Source: Bacillota bacterium (lineage in GTDB: Bacteria > Bacillota > Sulfobacillia > JAJZYS01 > JAJYTV01). From it: 54,540 nt of DNA. Positions within the stretch are counted from its first letter, which is position 1. The number at the start of each line of letters is the position of its first letter. The position numbers were made by a program, and so were the translations under genes. A model generated the notes under the pieces. The model saw nothing but the letters and a program-made list of their open reading frames with translations, made no database searches and was not told the DNA's origin. The stretch is from positions 1-54,540 of the forward strand of contig JAJZAT010000024.1 of the NCBI GenBank assembly GCA_021799275.1. Reading direction: 5' to 3'. Of this stretch, positions 34,378 through 43,290 are shown piece after piece.

Positions 34378-34580
34378 CCGCTACGTCGCACTTGTCCGGG
34401 GCCGATGTGCCGCAATGGCAGGGTCCAGCCGCCCGGTTGCGGACTGTGTGCCTTGTCCGTACTTCCACGATCCAAGACCTTTTGTTCACATACTACGTCC
34501 ATTGGTACCTGCTCGGGCGTCCATACGGCAAACATCCGCGCATACCCTTAGACGTATAAGTACTATGCGCGATATAGCAT
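34378..34580. other. A+T-richer spacer upstream of the sulfur cassette
   Basis: This gap between tusA and the hslU terminator is clearly richer in A and T (about 34480-34580) than its surroundings. It probably holds the cassette promoter, but I find no pair of hexamers at good spacing. It contains no ORF with protein-like composition. Confidence 0.4.
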
Positions 34581-34610
34581 GGAACGGGCCGGGACATGAC
34601 GTCCCGGCCC
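34581..34610 (-). terminator. Hairpin terminator after hslU
   Basis: A perfect 10-bp stem (34586-34595 with 34601-34610) and 5-nt loop, about 30 nt after the hslU stop. On the minus strand GTTCC follows, a weak T-tract. Confidence 0.6.
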
Positions 34611-34640
34611 GCGTATCCCGGTTGCGAACGGTCGAACGGC

Positions 34641-35999
34641 CTAGAGGATATAGCGGGAGAGTTCAGGATTAGCGGCGAGTCCGCCGAGCTCATGGACCAC
34701 GTAGTCCCGATCCACTTTGAGGTGCGTAAGGCCCGGGTCCGGCGCACGGAACAGCGCGTCCTCGAGGCAGCGCTCCAAGAGGGTGTGCAGCCGTCGCGCG
34801 CCGATGTCTTCCGTCTCGTCGTTCAGCTTGTGGGCGTACTCCGCGATGGCGAGCACCGCGTCGTCCGTGATCTCGAGCTCGAGGCCATCGGTCGCGAGAA
34901 GAGCGATGTACTGCTTCACGAGCGCATGCTCCGGCTCGACAAGGATGCGCCTCAGTTCCTCCACGCCGAGTGAGCGCAGTTCCACGCGGATCGGAAAGCG
35001 ACCCTGGAGTTCCGGGATGAGGTCCTGCGGGCTCGCGATGTGAAAGGCGCCTGCCGCGATGAACAGGATGTGGTCCGTCGTAAGCGGGCCGTACTTCGTC
35101 TGCACGGTGGTGCCCTCGACGATCGGCAGGAGGTCCCGCTGCACGCCTTCGCGGGACACGTCCGGGCCATGGCCCGCGCCGTGGGCCGCCACCTTGTCGA
35201 TCTCGTCCAGGAAGACGATGCCGGACTGCTCCGCGCGCCTGAGGGCCTCCTGCGCCGCCTTGTCGGGATCGATCAGGCGGTCGGCCTCCTGCGTACGCAC
35301 GATCGGCCTGGCGTCGCGGACCTTCATGCTGCGGCTCCTCGTGCGCTTCGGCAGCATCTGCTGCAGCATCTCCTGCATCTGTCCCTGGCCGTCCGCCATC
35401 GGCAGCGGCGTCTGCTCCTCCACGTCGACCTCGACCATCTCGTCCTCGAGCTCGCCTCGCCGCAGGCGCTCACGAACGGTGCGCCGCTTCTCCCTCCGCT
35501 CGCCCTCGCCCTCGTCTGTACCCTGGGACCTCTGCGGCTCCTGTGGCTGGGCAAAGCCGAAGAGCGAGGCGAAAGGATTCGGCCGCTCGGCGCGATCGCC
35601 CAGCAGCAGATCCACGAGCCGCTCCTCGGCAGCAACGTGGACGTCCGGCTCGATCTGCCTGCGCATCTCCTCGCGCACCAGCCTGAGGGCCACCTCGACG
35701 AGGTCGCGGACGATCGACTCGACGTCGCGGCCGACGTAGCCCACCTCCGTAAAGCGCGTCACCTCCACTTTGACGAAGGGAGCGCCCACGAGCCGGGCGA
35801 GGCGCCTGGCGATCTCCGTCTTGCCGACGCCCGTCGGCCCGATCATCAGGATGTTTTTCGGCGTGACCTCCTGGCGCAACGCCGGCTCCAGTTCCTGTCG
35901 GCGCGTCCGGTTGCGCAGCGCGATCGCCACGCGGCGCTTCGCCTCGTCCTGGCCGATCACGAAGCGGTCCAGGGCCTGGACGATCTCGGCTGCCGTCAC
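34641..35999 (-). CDS. hslU: ATP-dependent protease ATPase subunit HslU (ClpY)
   Basis: An AAA+ unfoldase that feeds substrates to HslV. The 452-aa product has [20 protein letters not shown], Walker [34 protein letters not shown], the inserted I domain (charged, about 130-240), Walker [10 protein letters not shown] and sensor region [12 protein letters not shown]. It ends in LSRYIL, the C-terminal tail that docks into HslV. GTG at 35997-35999 overlaps the hslV stop (GTGA). Confidence 0.97.
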   Translation of the reverse strand: MTAAEIVQALDRFVIGQDEAKRRVAIALRNRTRRQELEPALRQEVTPKNILMIGPTGVGKTEIARRLARLVGAPFVKVEVTRFTEVGYVGRDVESIVRDLVEVALRLVREEMRRQIEPDVHVAAEERLVDLLLGDRAERPNPFASLFGFAQPQEPQRSQGTDEGEGERREKRRTVRERLRRGELEDEMVEVDVEEQTPLPMADGQGQMQEMLQQMLPKRTRSRSMKVRDARPIVRTQEADRLIDPDKAAQEALRRAEQSGIVFLDEIDKVAAHGAGHGPDVSREGVQRDLLPIVEGTTVQTKYGPLTTDHILFIAAGAFHIASPQDLIPELQGRFPIRVELRSLGVEELRRILVEPEHALVKQYIALLATDGLELEITDDAVLAIAEYAHKLNDETEDIGARRLHTLLERCLEDALFRAPDPGLTHLKVDRDYVVHELGGLAANPELSRYIL

Positions 36000-36553
36000 T
36001 CCCCAGCGCCCCCTATCTCCTCGACGACGATGTGGTCGTTCGTGTAGACGCAGATGCCGCTCGCGATCTCGAGCCCCTTCCTCGCGATCTCGGCGACGGG
36101 CAACTTGGTCTCGCCCGCGAGCGCCCTCGCGGCGGCGAGCGCATAGTTGCCGCCCGAGCCGATCGCGGCGATGCCGTCGTCCGGCTCGATCACCTCTCCC
36201 TGTCCCGAGAGCAGGAGGACACTCTGGCGGTCGCAGACCAAAAGGAGCGCCTCAAGCCGGCGCAGCATGCGGTCCTGCCGCCAGGCGCGCACCAGCGACG
36301 CCGCAGCCTGGCGGAGCTGCCCGTGCTGTTCCGCCAGTTGGCGCTCGAAGGCGTCGAACAGCAGGAGCGCATCCGCGACCGACCCAGCGAACCCGCCGAG
36401 GACCTCGCCCTGGTAGAGGCGGCGCAGCTTGCGGGCGCCATGCTTCACGATCGTCGCGTCGCCCATCGTCACCTGCCCGTCGGCCGCCATGGCGGCGTGG
36501 CCGTCCCGGACCACCGCAAGCACGGTCGTGGAGCGGAACTGTGGCGTTTCCAA
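35996..36553 (-). CDS. hslV: ATP-dependent protease peptidase subunit HslV (ClpQ)
   Basis: A proteasome-like N-terminal threonine peptidase. The 185-aa precursor reads [20 protein letters not shown]; removal of the first eight residues would expose Thr9. Later come [40 protein letters not shown] and [16 protein letters not shown], all family hallmarks. TTG at 36551-36553 is 8 nt after GGAGG. It precedes hslU and follows the recombinase gene by 22 nt. Confidence 0.96.
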   Translation of the reverse strand: METPQFRSTTVLAVVRDGHAAMAADGQVTMGDATIVKHGARKLRRLYQGEVLGGFAGSVADALLLFDAFERQLAEQHGQLRQAAASLVRAWRQDRMLRRLEALLLVCDRQSVLLLSGQGEVIEPDDGIAAIGSGGNYALAAARALAGETKLPVAEIARKGLEIASGICVYTNDHIVVEEIGGAGE

Positions 36554-36575
36554 GCTCAAGACCTCCTGCACGAGT

Positions 36576-37442
36576 CTATGCGCGAGGGTGCGCGCGTCGG
36601 TAGACCGCGCGCATGCGTCCCGCCTGCACATGCGTGTAGATCTGGGTCGACGAAAGGCTTTGGTGGCCGAGGAGTTCCTGCACGGCACGCAGATCGGCGC
36701 CGCCTTCCAGTAGGTGCGTCGCGAAGCTGTGCCTGAGACTGTGCGGACCGCGGCGCGGCAGGCCGACCAGCCGTTCGTACTCTTCCAGGATGCGCCGCAC
36801 GCTGCGCGCGGTGATCCTCCCGCCCCGCCGGTTGAGGAATAGCGCGTCGCCGCCGCGGTAAAGAAGACCCCTGGCCTCGCCGAGGTAGATCCTGAGGGCC
36901 GCCTCGGCGGAGCGGCCGAACGGGACGATGCGCTCGCGCCCGCCCTTGCCGAGCACCCGCACCTCGCGGCCGGCGAGCGACAGGTCGCCAAGGTTGAGCG
37001 AGACGGCCTCGCTGACGCGCAGGCCGCTCGCATAAATGAGTTCGAAGATGGCCCTGTCGCGCCGCCCAAGCGGTGTGGCGCCCTCAGGGGCGCCAAGGAG
37101 GCGCGCCGTCTCCTCAACGCTGAAGAACTGGGGGAGACGCCGCTCGAGCTTGGGTCCCCTTACCGTGAAGAGCCACTCTGGCACCTCCTCGCCCTGCCTC
37201 TGGTGCAGGCGCGCGAGCGCCTTCATCGCCGACAGCGAACGGGCGATCGAGCGGCGGGCCTTGCCGCTCTGCTGGAGCCTGGCGAGGTAGGCGCGCAGCA
37301 GCCCCGGCGTCAGCTCCGCGCCGGCGAGAAAGCCCTGGAGCGCGAGGAGTTCCGAGCGGTACGCCCGCATCGTGTGCGGCGACGCGCCCCTGAGGCGCAG
37401 GTGGTCCATGAGCCGGGAGATTTCCCGCTCGTCGACGCGCAT
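36576..37442 (-). CDS. xerC: Tyrosine recombinase XerC/XerD
   Basis: A chromosome-dimer resolving recombinase acting at dif. The 288-aa product has the N-terminal SAM-like domain ([19 protein letters not shown]) and a catalytic domain with Arg142 (ASGLRVSEA), Lys166 (LGKGGRE), His234/Arg237 ([12 protein letters not shown]), His260 ([15 protein letters not shown]) and Tyr269. Length and position between topA and hslV are those of Firmicutes xerC/codV. It is not a phage integrase. ATG at 37440-37442 is just after GGAGGGAGG. Confidence 0.93.
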   Translation of the reverse strand: MRVDEREISRLMDHLRLRGASPHTMRAYRSELLALQGFLAGAELTPGLLRAYLARLQQSGKARRSIARSLSAMKALARLHQRQGEEVPEWLFTVRGPKLERRLPQFFSVEETARLLGAPEGATPLGRRDRAIFELIYASGLRVSEAVSLNLGDLSLAGREVRVLGKGGRERIVPFGRSAEAALRIYLGEARGLLYRGGDALFLNRRGGRITARSVRRILEEYERLVGLPRRGPHSLRHSFATHLLEGGADLRAVQELLGHQSLSSTQIYTHVQAGRMRAVYRRAHPRA

Positions 37443-37461
37443 CCGCCTCCCTCCTCGCCGG

Positions 37462-39537
37462 TCAGCGCGCCTGGGCCATCGGCCGCCGGTAGCCGCAACC
37501 TTCACGCACGCAGACGTATTCTCCCTGCCCGCCCCGGCGCGGCTGCTCCACGAGGAACGCGCCGCACTCGGGACAGCTCTCGCGCACGGGACGCTTCCAG
37601 GTGGTGAAGGTGCAGTTCGGGTAGTTGGCGCAGCCGTAGAAGGTGCGTCCGCGCCGGGTGCGCCGCTCGACGATGTCCCCGCCACAGACGGGGCACTGCA
37701 CGCCGGTAGGCTCGCGCAGGGGCTTCGTGTTCTTGCACTCCGGATACCCCGGGCAGGCCAAGAAGCGCCCGAAGCGGCCATGCTTGATCACCATCATGCG
37801 GCCGCAATTCTCGCATTGGACGTCGGACACCTCGTCCTGCTGCTCCACCTTGCCGATGACCGCCTCGGCCTGCTCGAGGTCCCGGTGGAAGGGCACATAG
37901 AAGTCCCGCAGGACCTCCTTCCAGTCCACGGTCCCCTCCTCCACCTTGTCGAGGCGCCCCTCCAGTTCCGCCGTGAACTCCGGGTCCACCACCTCGGGGA
38001 AATGCTCACGCAACATGCCGTCCACGATCTCGCCGAGTTCGGTGGGGTGGAGGCGGCGCTCGACCCGCTCCACGTACTTGCGGTCCTGGATGACCTGGAT
38101 CGTCGGGGCATAGGTGCTCGGCCGGCCGATTCCGCGCTCCTCAAGCGCCTTCACGAGCGTCGCCTCGGTGTAGCGCGGCGGTGGCTCGGTGACGTGCGGC
38201 TCCACCGTGGCGGTGCGGCACATGCAACGATCGCCCTCGGCCACCTTGGGCAGGTCGCTGCCCTCGTCCTCCTCGCCCGCCCCCGTGAGGGCCTGGAAGC
38301 CGGCAAACACCAGCACGCTGCCGACCGCCCGGAAGGGGTGCTCGCCAAAGCTGAGGCGGATCGTCGTCTGCTCGTACTCCGCGGGGCTCATCGCGCTCGC
38401 GACGAAGCGCTGCCAGATCAGGCGATAGAGCTGGAGCTGCTCGCGCGTCAGCGATGCCTTGAGGGCGTCCGGATGACGGAGCACGGAAGTCGGCCGGATC
38501 GCCTCGTGCGCATCCTGGACGCCCACACGGCGGCGCTCGCGCCGCTCGGCGGGCTGTGCGTAGGCGTCCCCGTAGCCATCCCGGATGAAGGTTGCCACCG
38601 CGTCGCGGGCCTCGTCGGCGATGCGGGTCGAGTCGGTGCGGATGTAGGTGACGAGACCGACGTGGCCCTCGCCCGCCAATTCAAGCCCCTCGTAGAGAGC
38701 CTGGGCGATCACCATCGTACGCCGCACCGTGAAACCGAGTTTGCGCGACGCTTCCTGCTGCAAGGTGGACGTGGTGAAGGGCGGCGGCGGGGTCCGGCGG
38801 CGGCGGCGGCTCTCCACGGCCACGACGGCGAGGTCCTTGCCCTGCAGCTCGCCTGCGAGCCTTTGCGCGAATGCGCCGTCCAGGATGCGCTCGCCGTCCT
38901 CGCCCTCCTGCTGGTAGCGGGCCGAGAACGTACCGCCCGAAGGAGCCTCGAGCTCCGTCGCGAGTGTCCAGTACTCCTGCGGCTGGAAGGCGCGAATCTC
39001 TTCCTCTCTCTCCACGATCAGATGCACCGCGGCCGACTGCACCCGCCCGGCGGAGAGGCCCGGCCGGACCTTGCGCCACAGGAGCGGCGACAGCTGGTAG
39101 CCGACCAGACGGTCCAGTACGCGCCTCGCCTGCTGGGCATCCACCAGTCGGTCGTCGATCGCCCGCGCGTGGCGCAAGGCGCTGCGCACGGCGTCCTTGG
39201 TGATCTCATGAAAGACGATGCGCACCGGCTCGCGCTCCTTGATCCCGAGCACCTGCGCCAGATGCCAGCTGATCGCCTCGCCCTCGCGGTCGGGGTCGGT
39301 GGCGAGATAGACGCGCTCGGCCTTCTTGGCCGCCTCCCTCAATTCCTTGATGACATCGCCCTTGCCGCGGATGGTGATGTAGCGTGGCTCGAAGTCCTTG
39401 TCCACCGCCACGCCGAGCTGGCTCTTGGGCAAATCGCGGACATGCCCCTTCGAGGCGCGGACGGTGTAGGTCCGCCCGAGGAACTTCTCGATGGTCTTCG
39501 CCTTGGCGGGGCTCTCAACGATGATCAACGGTCGCAA
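37462..39537 (-). CDS. topA: DNA topoisomerase I
   Basis: Type IA topoisomerase that relaxes negative supercoils. The 691-aa product starts LRPLIIVESPAKAKTIEKFL (TOPRIM). It has TDPDREGEAISWHLA, the active-site Tyr in VGLVTYIRTDSTRIADEA, and GRPSTYAPTIQ, followed by C-terminal zinc ribbons: CENCGRMM, CPGYPECKN, CPVCGG and further CxxC pairs up to CVREGCGYRRP. I chose TTG at 39535-39537, 7 nt after GGAGG. The frame stays open upstream for 136 codons but lacks conservation there. Neighbours xerC and hslVU match the Firmicutes order without trmFO between them. Confidence 0.97.
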   Translation of the reverse strand: MRPLIIVESPAKAKTIEKFLGRTYTVRASKGHVRDLPKSQLGVAVDKDFEPRYITIRGKGDVIKELREAAKKAERVYLATDPDREGEAISWHLAQVLGIKEREPVRIVFHEITKDAVRSALRHARAIDDRLVDAQQARRVLDRLVGYQLSPLLWRKVRPGLSAGRVQSAAVHLIVEREEEIRAFQPQEYWTLATELEAPSGGTFSARYQQEGEDGERILDGAFAQRLAGELQGKDLAVVAVESRRRRRTPPPPFTTSTLQQEASRKLGFTVRRTMVIAQALYEGLELAGEGHVGLVTYIRTDSTRIADEARDAVATFIRDGYGDAYAQPAERRERRRVGVQDAHEAIRPTSVLRHPDALKASLTREQLQLYRLIWQRFVASAMSPAEYEQTTIRLSFGEHPFRAVGSVLVFAGFQALTGAGEEDEGSDLPKVAEGDRCMCRTATVEPHVTEPPPRYTEATLVKALEERGIGRPSTYAPTIQVIQDRKYVERVERRLHPTELGEIVDGMLREHFPEVVDPEFTAELEGRLDKVEEGTVDWKEVLRDFYVPFHRDLEQAEAVIGKVEQQDEVSDVQCENCGRMMVIKHGRFGRFLACPGYPECKNTKPLREPTGVQCPVCGGDIVERRTRRGRTFYGCANYPNCTFTTWKRPVRESCPECGAFLVEQPRRGGQGEYVCVREGCGYRRPMAQAR

Positions 39538-39773
39538 TGGCTTTCCTCCCGTGCTGGCCAGGCCTTGGCGGAACGCTGGCCGGACGTCCCGCCTGCATTC
39601 GGCGCACCGGTAGCATTTCCTGCTCAGCCCACGGTGCAGCATCCGAGTGCCCTCTGTCCAGTGCGCCTTGGCTGAGCATGCCAGATCGGGCCCAGCGAAG
39701 GCAAAGCGAAGGGGCTCCGGACGGCCGGAATGGAACGGGGTCCAACCGTTGCATATGAAGCGAAATTTGGCAC
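39538..39773. other. Intergenic region between divergent topA and the NlpC/P60 gene
   Basis: The first 236 bp of this gap hold the topA SD (about 39545-39550) and no certain topA promoter. The topA frame continues through it and includes a Cys-rich stretch (CYRCAEC) that probably is not translated. I see no RNA gene. Confidence 0.4.
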
Positions 39774-39803
39774 GTGACAGCGACAACTTCCTCTGTGTAG
39801 AAT
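39774..39803 (+). promoter_or_regulatory. Sigma-A promoter candidate of the riboswitch/NlpC transcript
   Basis: GTGACA (39774-39779) and TAGAAT (39798-39803) are 18 nt apart on the plus strand. A start near 39810 would coincide with the 5' edge of the c-di-AMP aptamer, which supports the call. Confidence 0.6.
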
Positions 39804-39807
39804 GGTT

Positions 39808-39950
39808 GCATGCCGAATGGCTGCTCGCGCAGCTTACGGGGGAACCAGTCAGCGTCGGGGCCACCCCGACCGCCGGGTTAATCGCCGCAAGGCGACGGGT
39901 CGTCTGCTCCCTTGGACCCGAACCCAGAGCTAACCTCGGAGGCAATTTCT
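39808..39950 (+). promoter_or_regulatory. ydaO/yuaA-type cyclic di-AMP riboswitch
   Basis: The conserved blocks of the ydaO/yuaA aptamer appear in order: GGGGGAACC (39838-39846), GGGTTAATCGCC (39875-39886), GCGACGGGT (39892-39900), then CTCCC, ACCCGAACCC (39916-39925) and GCTAACCTCGGAGGC (39929-39943). CGACGGGT pairs with ACCCG and similar arms. This RNA binds c-di-AMP and in most cases turns genes off. The gene below it, a secreted PG-binding/LysM/NlpC-P60 hydrolase, is a classic target. No clear terminator lies between aptamer and the SD (39952-39959), so control may be at translation. The identity is from motif recognition; a covariance search would settle the borders. Confidence 0.88.
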
Positions 39951-39965
39951 CAAGGGGGTCTCCTC

Positions 39966-40853
39966 GTGCACCGACGGCTCGGCTGGAATCGCGTTTCCGG
40001 GGCGGTCATGGGGGGCGCGCTGGTCGCCATGCTGCTCCCCGCTGGAATTGGACATGCGGCGTTCGGTCAAAGAGTATTGCGCTACGGCACACCAGACCAC
40101 CAGGACGTCAAGATACTTCAACTCAAACTTCGCGACCTCGGCTACCACGTAAGTGTCGACGGTTACTTCGGCCTCGCCACGTTGGCTGCCGTGAAGGCGT
40201 TCCAGACGGCGCACCACCTCCCGTCCACGGGTGTGGTCGCAAACCTGACCTTCAGGACCTTCGGCGCCCTGGCGCAGGAGGCATCGCGCGGCTCGGATCC
40301 GCGCGGCAGTCTCTATGTGGTTAAGGCCGGCGACACGCTCTCCTCGATCGCGTCGTCGCAGGGCGTTCCTCTCGCGGCCCTGGAGTCGGCCAACCCCGGT
40401 CTCGTGTCTGCGGTGCTGCAGATCGGACAGACGGTCGTGATCCCGAGTGCCTCGGCCGTCGCGGCGGACGTTCCGGCGCCTTCCACCTTCGGGGCGGAAC
40501 TTGCGGCGCTCGCGCCCAAGTATCTCGGCGTGCGCTACGTCTTCGGCGGCGCGGACCCCGCCTACGGCTTCGACTGCTCCGGCCTCGTCTGGTACTTGGC
40601 CCACGTGCTCGGCGTGACCCTGCCGCGCACATCGAGCGGCCAGTTCGATGTCGGCACGCCGATTCCGATGAATGAACTTGAGCCGGGCGATCTCGTCTTC
40701 TTCGACACCGAAGGCTATGCAAGTCACGTCGGCATCTACATGGGCAACGACGAATTCATGCAGGCGGAGAACTGGGGCACGGTGACGATGTACACCAGCC
40801 TCTCGCTCCCCTACTGGTCCGAGCACTACATGGGCGCCCGCCGCATCTACTGA
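39966..40853 (+). CDS. Secreted peptidoglycan hydrolase: PG-binding, LysM and NlpC/P60 domains
   Basis: A 295-aa exported endopeptidase predicted to cut D-Glu/mDAP-type bonds in wall stem peptides. There is a signal sequence at about 10-31 (VSGAVMGGALVAMLLPAGIG, then HAA). A PG_binding_1 domain covers 39-98 (DVKILQLKLRDLGYHVSVDG), a LysM 115-160 (YVVKAGDTLSSIASSQGVPL) and an NlpC/P60 domain 177-295. Catalytic Cys204 lies in YGFDCSGLVWYLAH and His254 in ASHVGIYMG. The start is GTG at 39966-39968, 6 nt after AAGGGGGT. The gene sits alone on the plus strand behind a c-di-AMP riboswitch, so turgor/K+ signalling likely sets its level. Confidence 0.94.
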   Translation: MHRRLGWNRVSGAVMGGALVAMLLPAGIGHAAFGQRVLRYGTPDHQDVKILQLKLRDLGYHVSVDGYFGLATLAAVKAFQTAHHLPSTGVVANLTFRTFGALAQEASRGSDPRGSLYVVKAGDTLSSIASSQGVPLAALESANPGLVSAVLQIGQTVVIPSASAVAADVPAPSTFGAELAALAPKYLGVRYVFGGADPAYGFDCSGLVWYLAHVLGVTLPRTSSGQFDVGTPIPMNELEPGDLVFFDTEGYASHVGIYMGNDEFMQAENWGTVTMYTSLSLPYWSEHYMGARRIY

Positions 40854-40878
40854 GCGAAGGCCACCAGAGACCAATCGA

Positions 40879-40909
40879 GCGCAGGTTGCGGCCAGGCCGC
40901 GACCTGCGC
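40879..40909. terminator. Terminator hairpin between convergent NlpC/P60 and rnhB genes
   Basis: A 13-bp stem with one G-T pair (40879-40891 with 40897-40909) and a 5-nt loop. On the plus strand TTCGTC follows, a weak T-tract. It is 25 nt past the NlpC stop and 12 nt past the rnhB stop, so it likely serves both. Confidence 0.65.
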
Positions 40910-40921
40910 TTCGTCGATCCT

Positions 40922-41557
40922 TCAGGCTTCCTCGCGCGGCAAGGCGACACCGCGGCAGAACGTGCGGCGGTGCCAGGGCGTCAGACCGTATCGCTCGATG
41001 GCCTGGAGGTGGCCCGGTGCGCCGTAGCCCTTGTTGTTCTGCCAGCCGTAAGCGGGGTAGGCAACCGCGATGCGCTCCATCAGCGCATCGCGCTCCACCT
41101 TGGCGATGACGGATGCGGCCGCGACCTCCTGGAAGAGTCGGTCGCCCTTGTCCCGCGCGATCTGCGGCAGGTCGACGCCGGCCAGCGGGAACGCGTCGAG
41201 CAGCAGATGATCCGGACTGAGCCCGAGCCCCGCGAGGGCCCTGCGCATGGCGAGCGCGGTAGCCTCGACGATGCCCAGGCGATCGATCTCCCGTGCCTGG
41301 GCGTAGCCAACAGCCGAGGCCGCCGCGAGACCCCGGATCCGGGGAGCCAGCTGCTCGCGCTGCCTCGGCGAAAGCAGCTTGGAATCGTCGAGATCCATGA
41401 GCGGCAGCGGCTCGCGCAACACGACCGCGCCGGCGGCGACCGGCCCGGCGAGCGCTCCCCGGCCCACCTCGTCGAGACCGCAGAGGAGCTCGTAGCCCCA
41501 GCGGCGCAGCTCCTCGCTGCGCGCCTGCGCACCCTTGAGGCGCTCCCTACTCCGCAT
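40922..41557 (-). CDS. rnhB: Ribonuclease HII
   Basis: Removes RNA from RNA-DNA hybrids and single embedded ribonucleotides. The 211-aa product has CGLDEVGRGALAGPVAAGAV (catalytic Asp29, Glu30), DLDDSKLLSPRQREQL, the HLLLDAFPLAG Asp and ASVIAKVERDALM, plus NKGYGAPGHLQAIERYG near the end. Gene order rbgA-rnhB is standard; the genes overlap by 11 nt. Confidence 0.96.
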   Translation of the reverse strand: MRSRERLKGAQARSEELRRWGYELLCGLDEVGRGALAGPVAAGAVVLREPLPLMDLDDSKLLSPRQREQLAPRIRGLAAASAVGYAQAREIDRLGIVEATALAMRRALAGLGLSPDHLLLDAFPLAGVDLPQIARDKGDRLFQEVAAASVIAKVERDALMERIAVAYPAYGWQNNKGYGAPGHLQAIERYGLTPWHRRTFCRGVALPREEA

Positions 41558-42320
41558 CCGGCCACTCCAGCTGCGCAGGCGCGATGCGGCCCGTGCGCAG
41601 GTCCTGCAGCACCTTGGCCGCCGCCCGCTCCAGGTTCGGCACGCCGCCGCGGCTGAAGAGGTGCTGACTCTCGGCCACGGCTTCCAGCGACACTGTCTGG
41701 TCCACGTCGATGCCGTAGCGTGTCGCGGCCGCTGGCAGGCGCTCCAGCACGGCCATCGCCACCTCGGCAGGATCGTACTGTCCCTCCGGAACCAGGCCGA
41801 GCGCCGCGGCCATCACGCCCGGCTTGCGCGGCAGGATGCCCGGCAGGTCCAGGATCGCGAGGTCGCCACGCCGCACCCAGGTCTCGGCGCGCGTTACGCC
41901 CGCCCGCGCACCGACCGGCGCGACGCGCGCGCCCGCCAGGCGGTTGATCAGGGTGGACTTGCCGACATTGGGCAGCCCCGCGATAAAGATGCGCAGGGGC
42001 GGCCGGCCCATGTGGTCCATGAGCCAACGCCGCAAGGCCGCGGGCGCCGTCTGGCGGGCGTTGACGAAAAAGCTGGGCTCTGGCAGCACAGCCTTCCACG
42101 CTTCCACCGCGGTGCGGTCCGCCTGATCCACATGCGTCAGGACGAGTGCCCCCTCCACCTGCGCCAGCAGGTGGCGCAGGCGAGGCAGCCGCGAGGAGAC
42201 CGGCGCGCGGGCGTCGGCCACCTCGAGCCAAAGGTCGAGATGGTGCCGCGCGTCGCGCAGCACCATCTCCGCCCGCTGCATGTGCATGGGCTGTCCGCCA
42301 CCCACGCGGCACACCTCCAT
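41547..42320 (-). CDS. rbgA: Ribosome biogenesis GTPase RbgA (YlqF)
   Basis: A circularly permuted GTPase for late 50S assembly. The 257-aa product has the permuted order G4-G1-G3. G4 at residues 61-67 is LTHVDQA instead of the usual NKxD-type, G1 is GLPNVGKST (115-123) and G3 is DLPG (158-161). A C-terminal helical ANTAR-like region follows. GVTRAETW carries the G2 Thr. The initial MEVCRVGGGQ is not conserved; GTG five codons in, after GGAGGTG, or a later ATG may be the real start. It sits between lepB and rnhB as in Bacillus. Confidence 0.9.
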   Translation of the reverse strand: MEVCRVGGGQPMHMQRAEMVLRDARHHLDLWLEVADARAPVSSRLPRLRHLLAQVEGALVLTHVDQADRTAVEAWKAVLPEPSFFVNARQTAPAALRRWLMDHMGRPPLRIFIAGLPNVGKSTLINRLAGARVAPVGARAGVTRAETWVRRGDLAILDLPGILPRKPGVMAAALGLVPEGQYDPAEVAMAVLERLPAAATRYGIDVDQTVSLEAVAESQHLFSRGGVPNLERAAAKVLQDLRTGRIAPAQLEWPDAE

Positions 42321-42343
42321 CTACGAGACCGGGGTCCCCTGGC

Positions 42344-42883
42344 CTAGTATGGAATCGGGCCGAAGTCCTGAAGCGGCCAGATGACCCAGAAGGCCACCCC
42401 TTGCACGGCAGAGATCTTCACCGGTCCGAAGAACCGGCTGTCCTCGCTCGCCGCCCGGTGGTCGCCCAGGACCCACACATCACCGCTTGGGACCTTGAAC
42501 GGCGGCATGTTCCAGCTGTCCTGGGTACTCACGCCATGCCAGTGCAGGAACGGCTGCGGCATCTTCTTGCCGTTGACGTAGACCTGCCCGTTCACCATCG
42601 AGACGGTCTGGCCACCTGTCGCGATCACACGCTTGACATAGTCGCCCTGGCCCGCCAGGGGCGGCTGGAACACGATGATCTGGCCGTAGTGCAGCGGGCT
42701 GAAGTGCAGCGTCACCTTGTTGACCAGGAGTCGCTCCTGGTTCTGGAGCGTATTCTGCATCGAAAAGCCATCCACCACGAACGGCTCCACCACGAACGTG
42801 CGAATGACGAGCGCAAGGACCACTGCCACGATGACGGTCTCGAGCGTGTCGCGCAGTGCCTTGCGGGGCTGTCCGCCGAACAA
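42344..42883 (-). CDS. lepB: Signal peptidase I
   Basis: A membrane-bound peptidase that removes Sec signal peptides. The 179-aa product has one N-terminal membrane helix (about 14-32). The catalytic Ser41 is in DGFSMQNTL, where the family usually has SMxPTL, and Lys84 is in GDYVKRVIATGG. Later boxes are GDVWVLGDHRAASEDSRFFG and the end WPLQDFGPIPY. I chose TTG at 42881-42883 because GGAGGTG lies 5 nt upstream; the frame extends 16 codons without an SD. It follows rplS after a terminator-like hairpin. Confidence 0.93.
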   Translation of the reverse strand: MFGGQPRKALRDTLETVIVAVVLALVIRTFVVEPFVVDGFSMQNTLQNQERLLVNKVTLHFSPLHYGQIIVFQPPLAGQGDYVKRVIATGGQTVSMVNGQVYVNGKKMPQPFLHWHGVSTQDSWNMPPFKVPSGDVWVLGDHRAASEDSRFFGPVKISAVQGVAFWVIWPLQDFGPIPY

Positions 42884-42901
42884 ACCGCCACCTCCGCACG
42901 T

Positions 42902-42942
42902 GAAAACTGAGACCGGCGAGGGCAATCGCAAGCCCCCGCCGG
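42902..42942 (-). terminator. Terminator/attenuator after rplS
   Basis: On the minus strand an imperfect G+C stem (CCGGCG at 42913-42918 pairing with CGCCGG at 42937-42942, plus an inner GGGC/GCCC) is followed by TCTCAGTTTT. It directly follows the rplS stop and precedes the lepB SD, so it may reduce lepB expression. Confidence 0.65.
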
Positions 42943-42946
42943 CAGG

Positions 42947-43288
42947 CTACCGCCGCTCGCGGATGCGCGCGGCCTTTCCGCTCAGGCCACGCAGGTAGTA
43001 CAGCTTCGCGCGGCGCACGATGCCGTGACGCATCACCTCGATGCGGTCGATACGCGGCGAGTGCAGCAGGAACGTGCGTTCGACGCCCACGCCGTAGGTG
43101 ACCCTGCGCACGGTGAATGTCTCGCGCAACCCGCCATGCTTGCGGGCGATCACGACACCCTCGTACGCCTGGATGCGCTCGCGGTTGCCCTCGACCACCT
43201 TGACGTGGACGCGGACGGTGTCGCCGGGCCGGAACTCCGGCACGTCGGACTTGAGCTGCTCCTCTTCGATCCGTCGGAGCTCGTCCAT
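42947..43288 (-). CDS. rplS: 50S ribosomal protein L19
   Basis: L19 bridges the 50S and 30S subunits. The 113-aa product has [40 protein letters not shown], the [19 protein letters not shown] segment and [18 protein letters not shown] at 43286-43288 is 2 nt past trmD. It ends the ylxM-ffh-rpsP-khpA-rimM-trmD-rplS unit before a terminator. Confidence 0.97.
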   Translation of the reverse strand: MDELRRIEEEQLKSDVPEFRPGDTVRVHVKVVEGNRERIQAYEGVVIARKHGGLRETFTVRRVTYGVGVERTFLLHSPRIDRIEVMRHGIVRRAKLYYLRGLSGKAARIRERR

Positions 43289-43290
43289 GG

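Noticed and set aside
36576-37442. Tyrosine recombinase as an integrase of a mobile element
   Set aside because: Length, catalytic layout and topA-hslV neighbours are those of chromosomal XerC/XerD; no att repeats or cargo genes lie nearby.
39538-39945. N-terminal Cys-rich extension (CYRCAEC) of topoisomerase I
   Set aside because: The frame is open, but a GGAGG followed by TTG at 39535-39537 fits the conserved start; upstream codons overlap the riboswitch strand and lack an SD of their own for topA.
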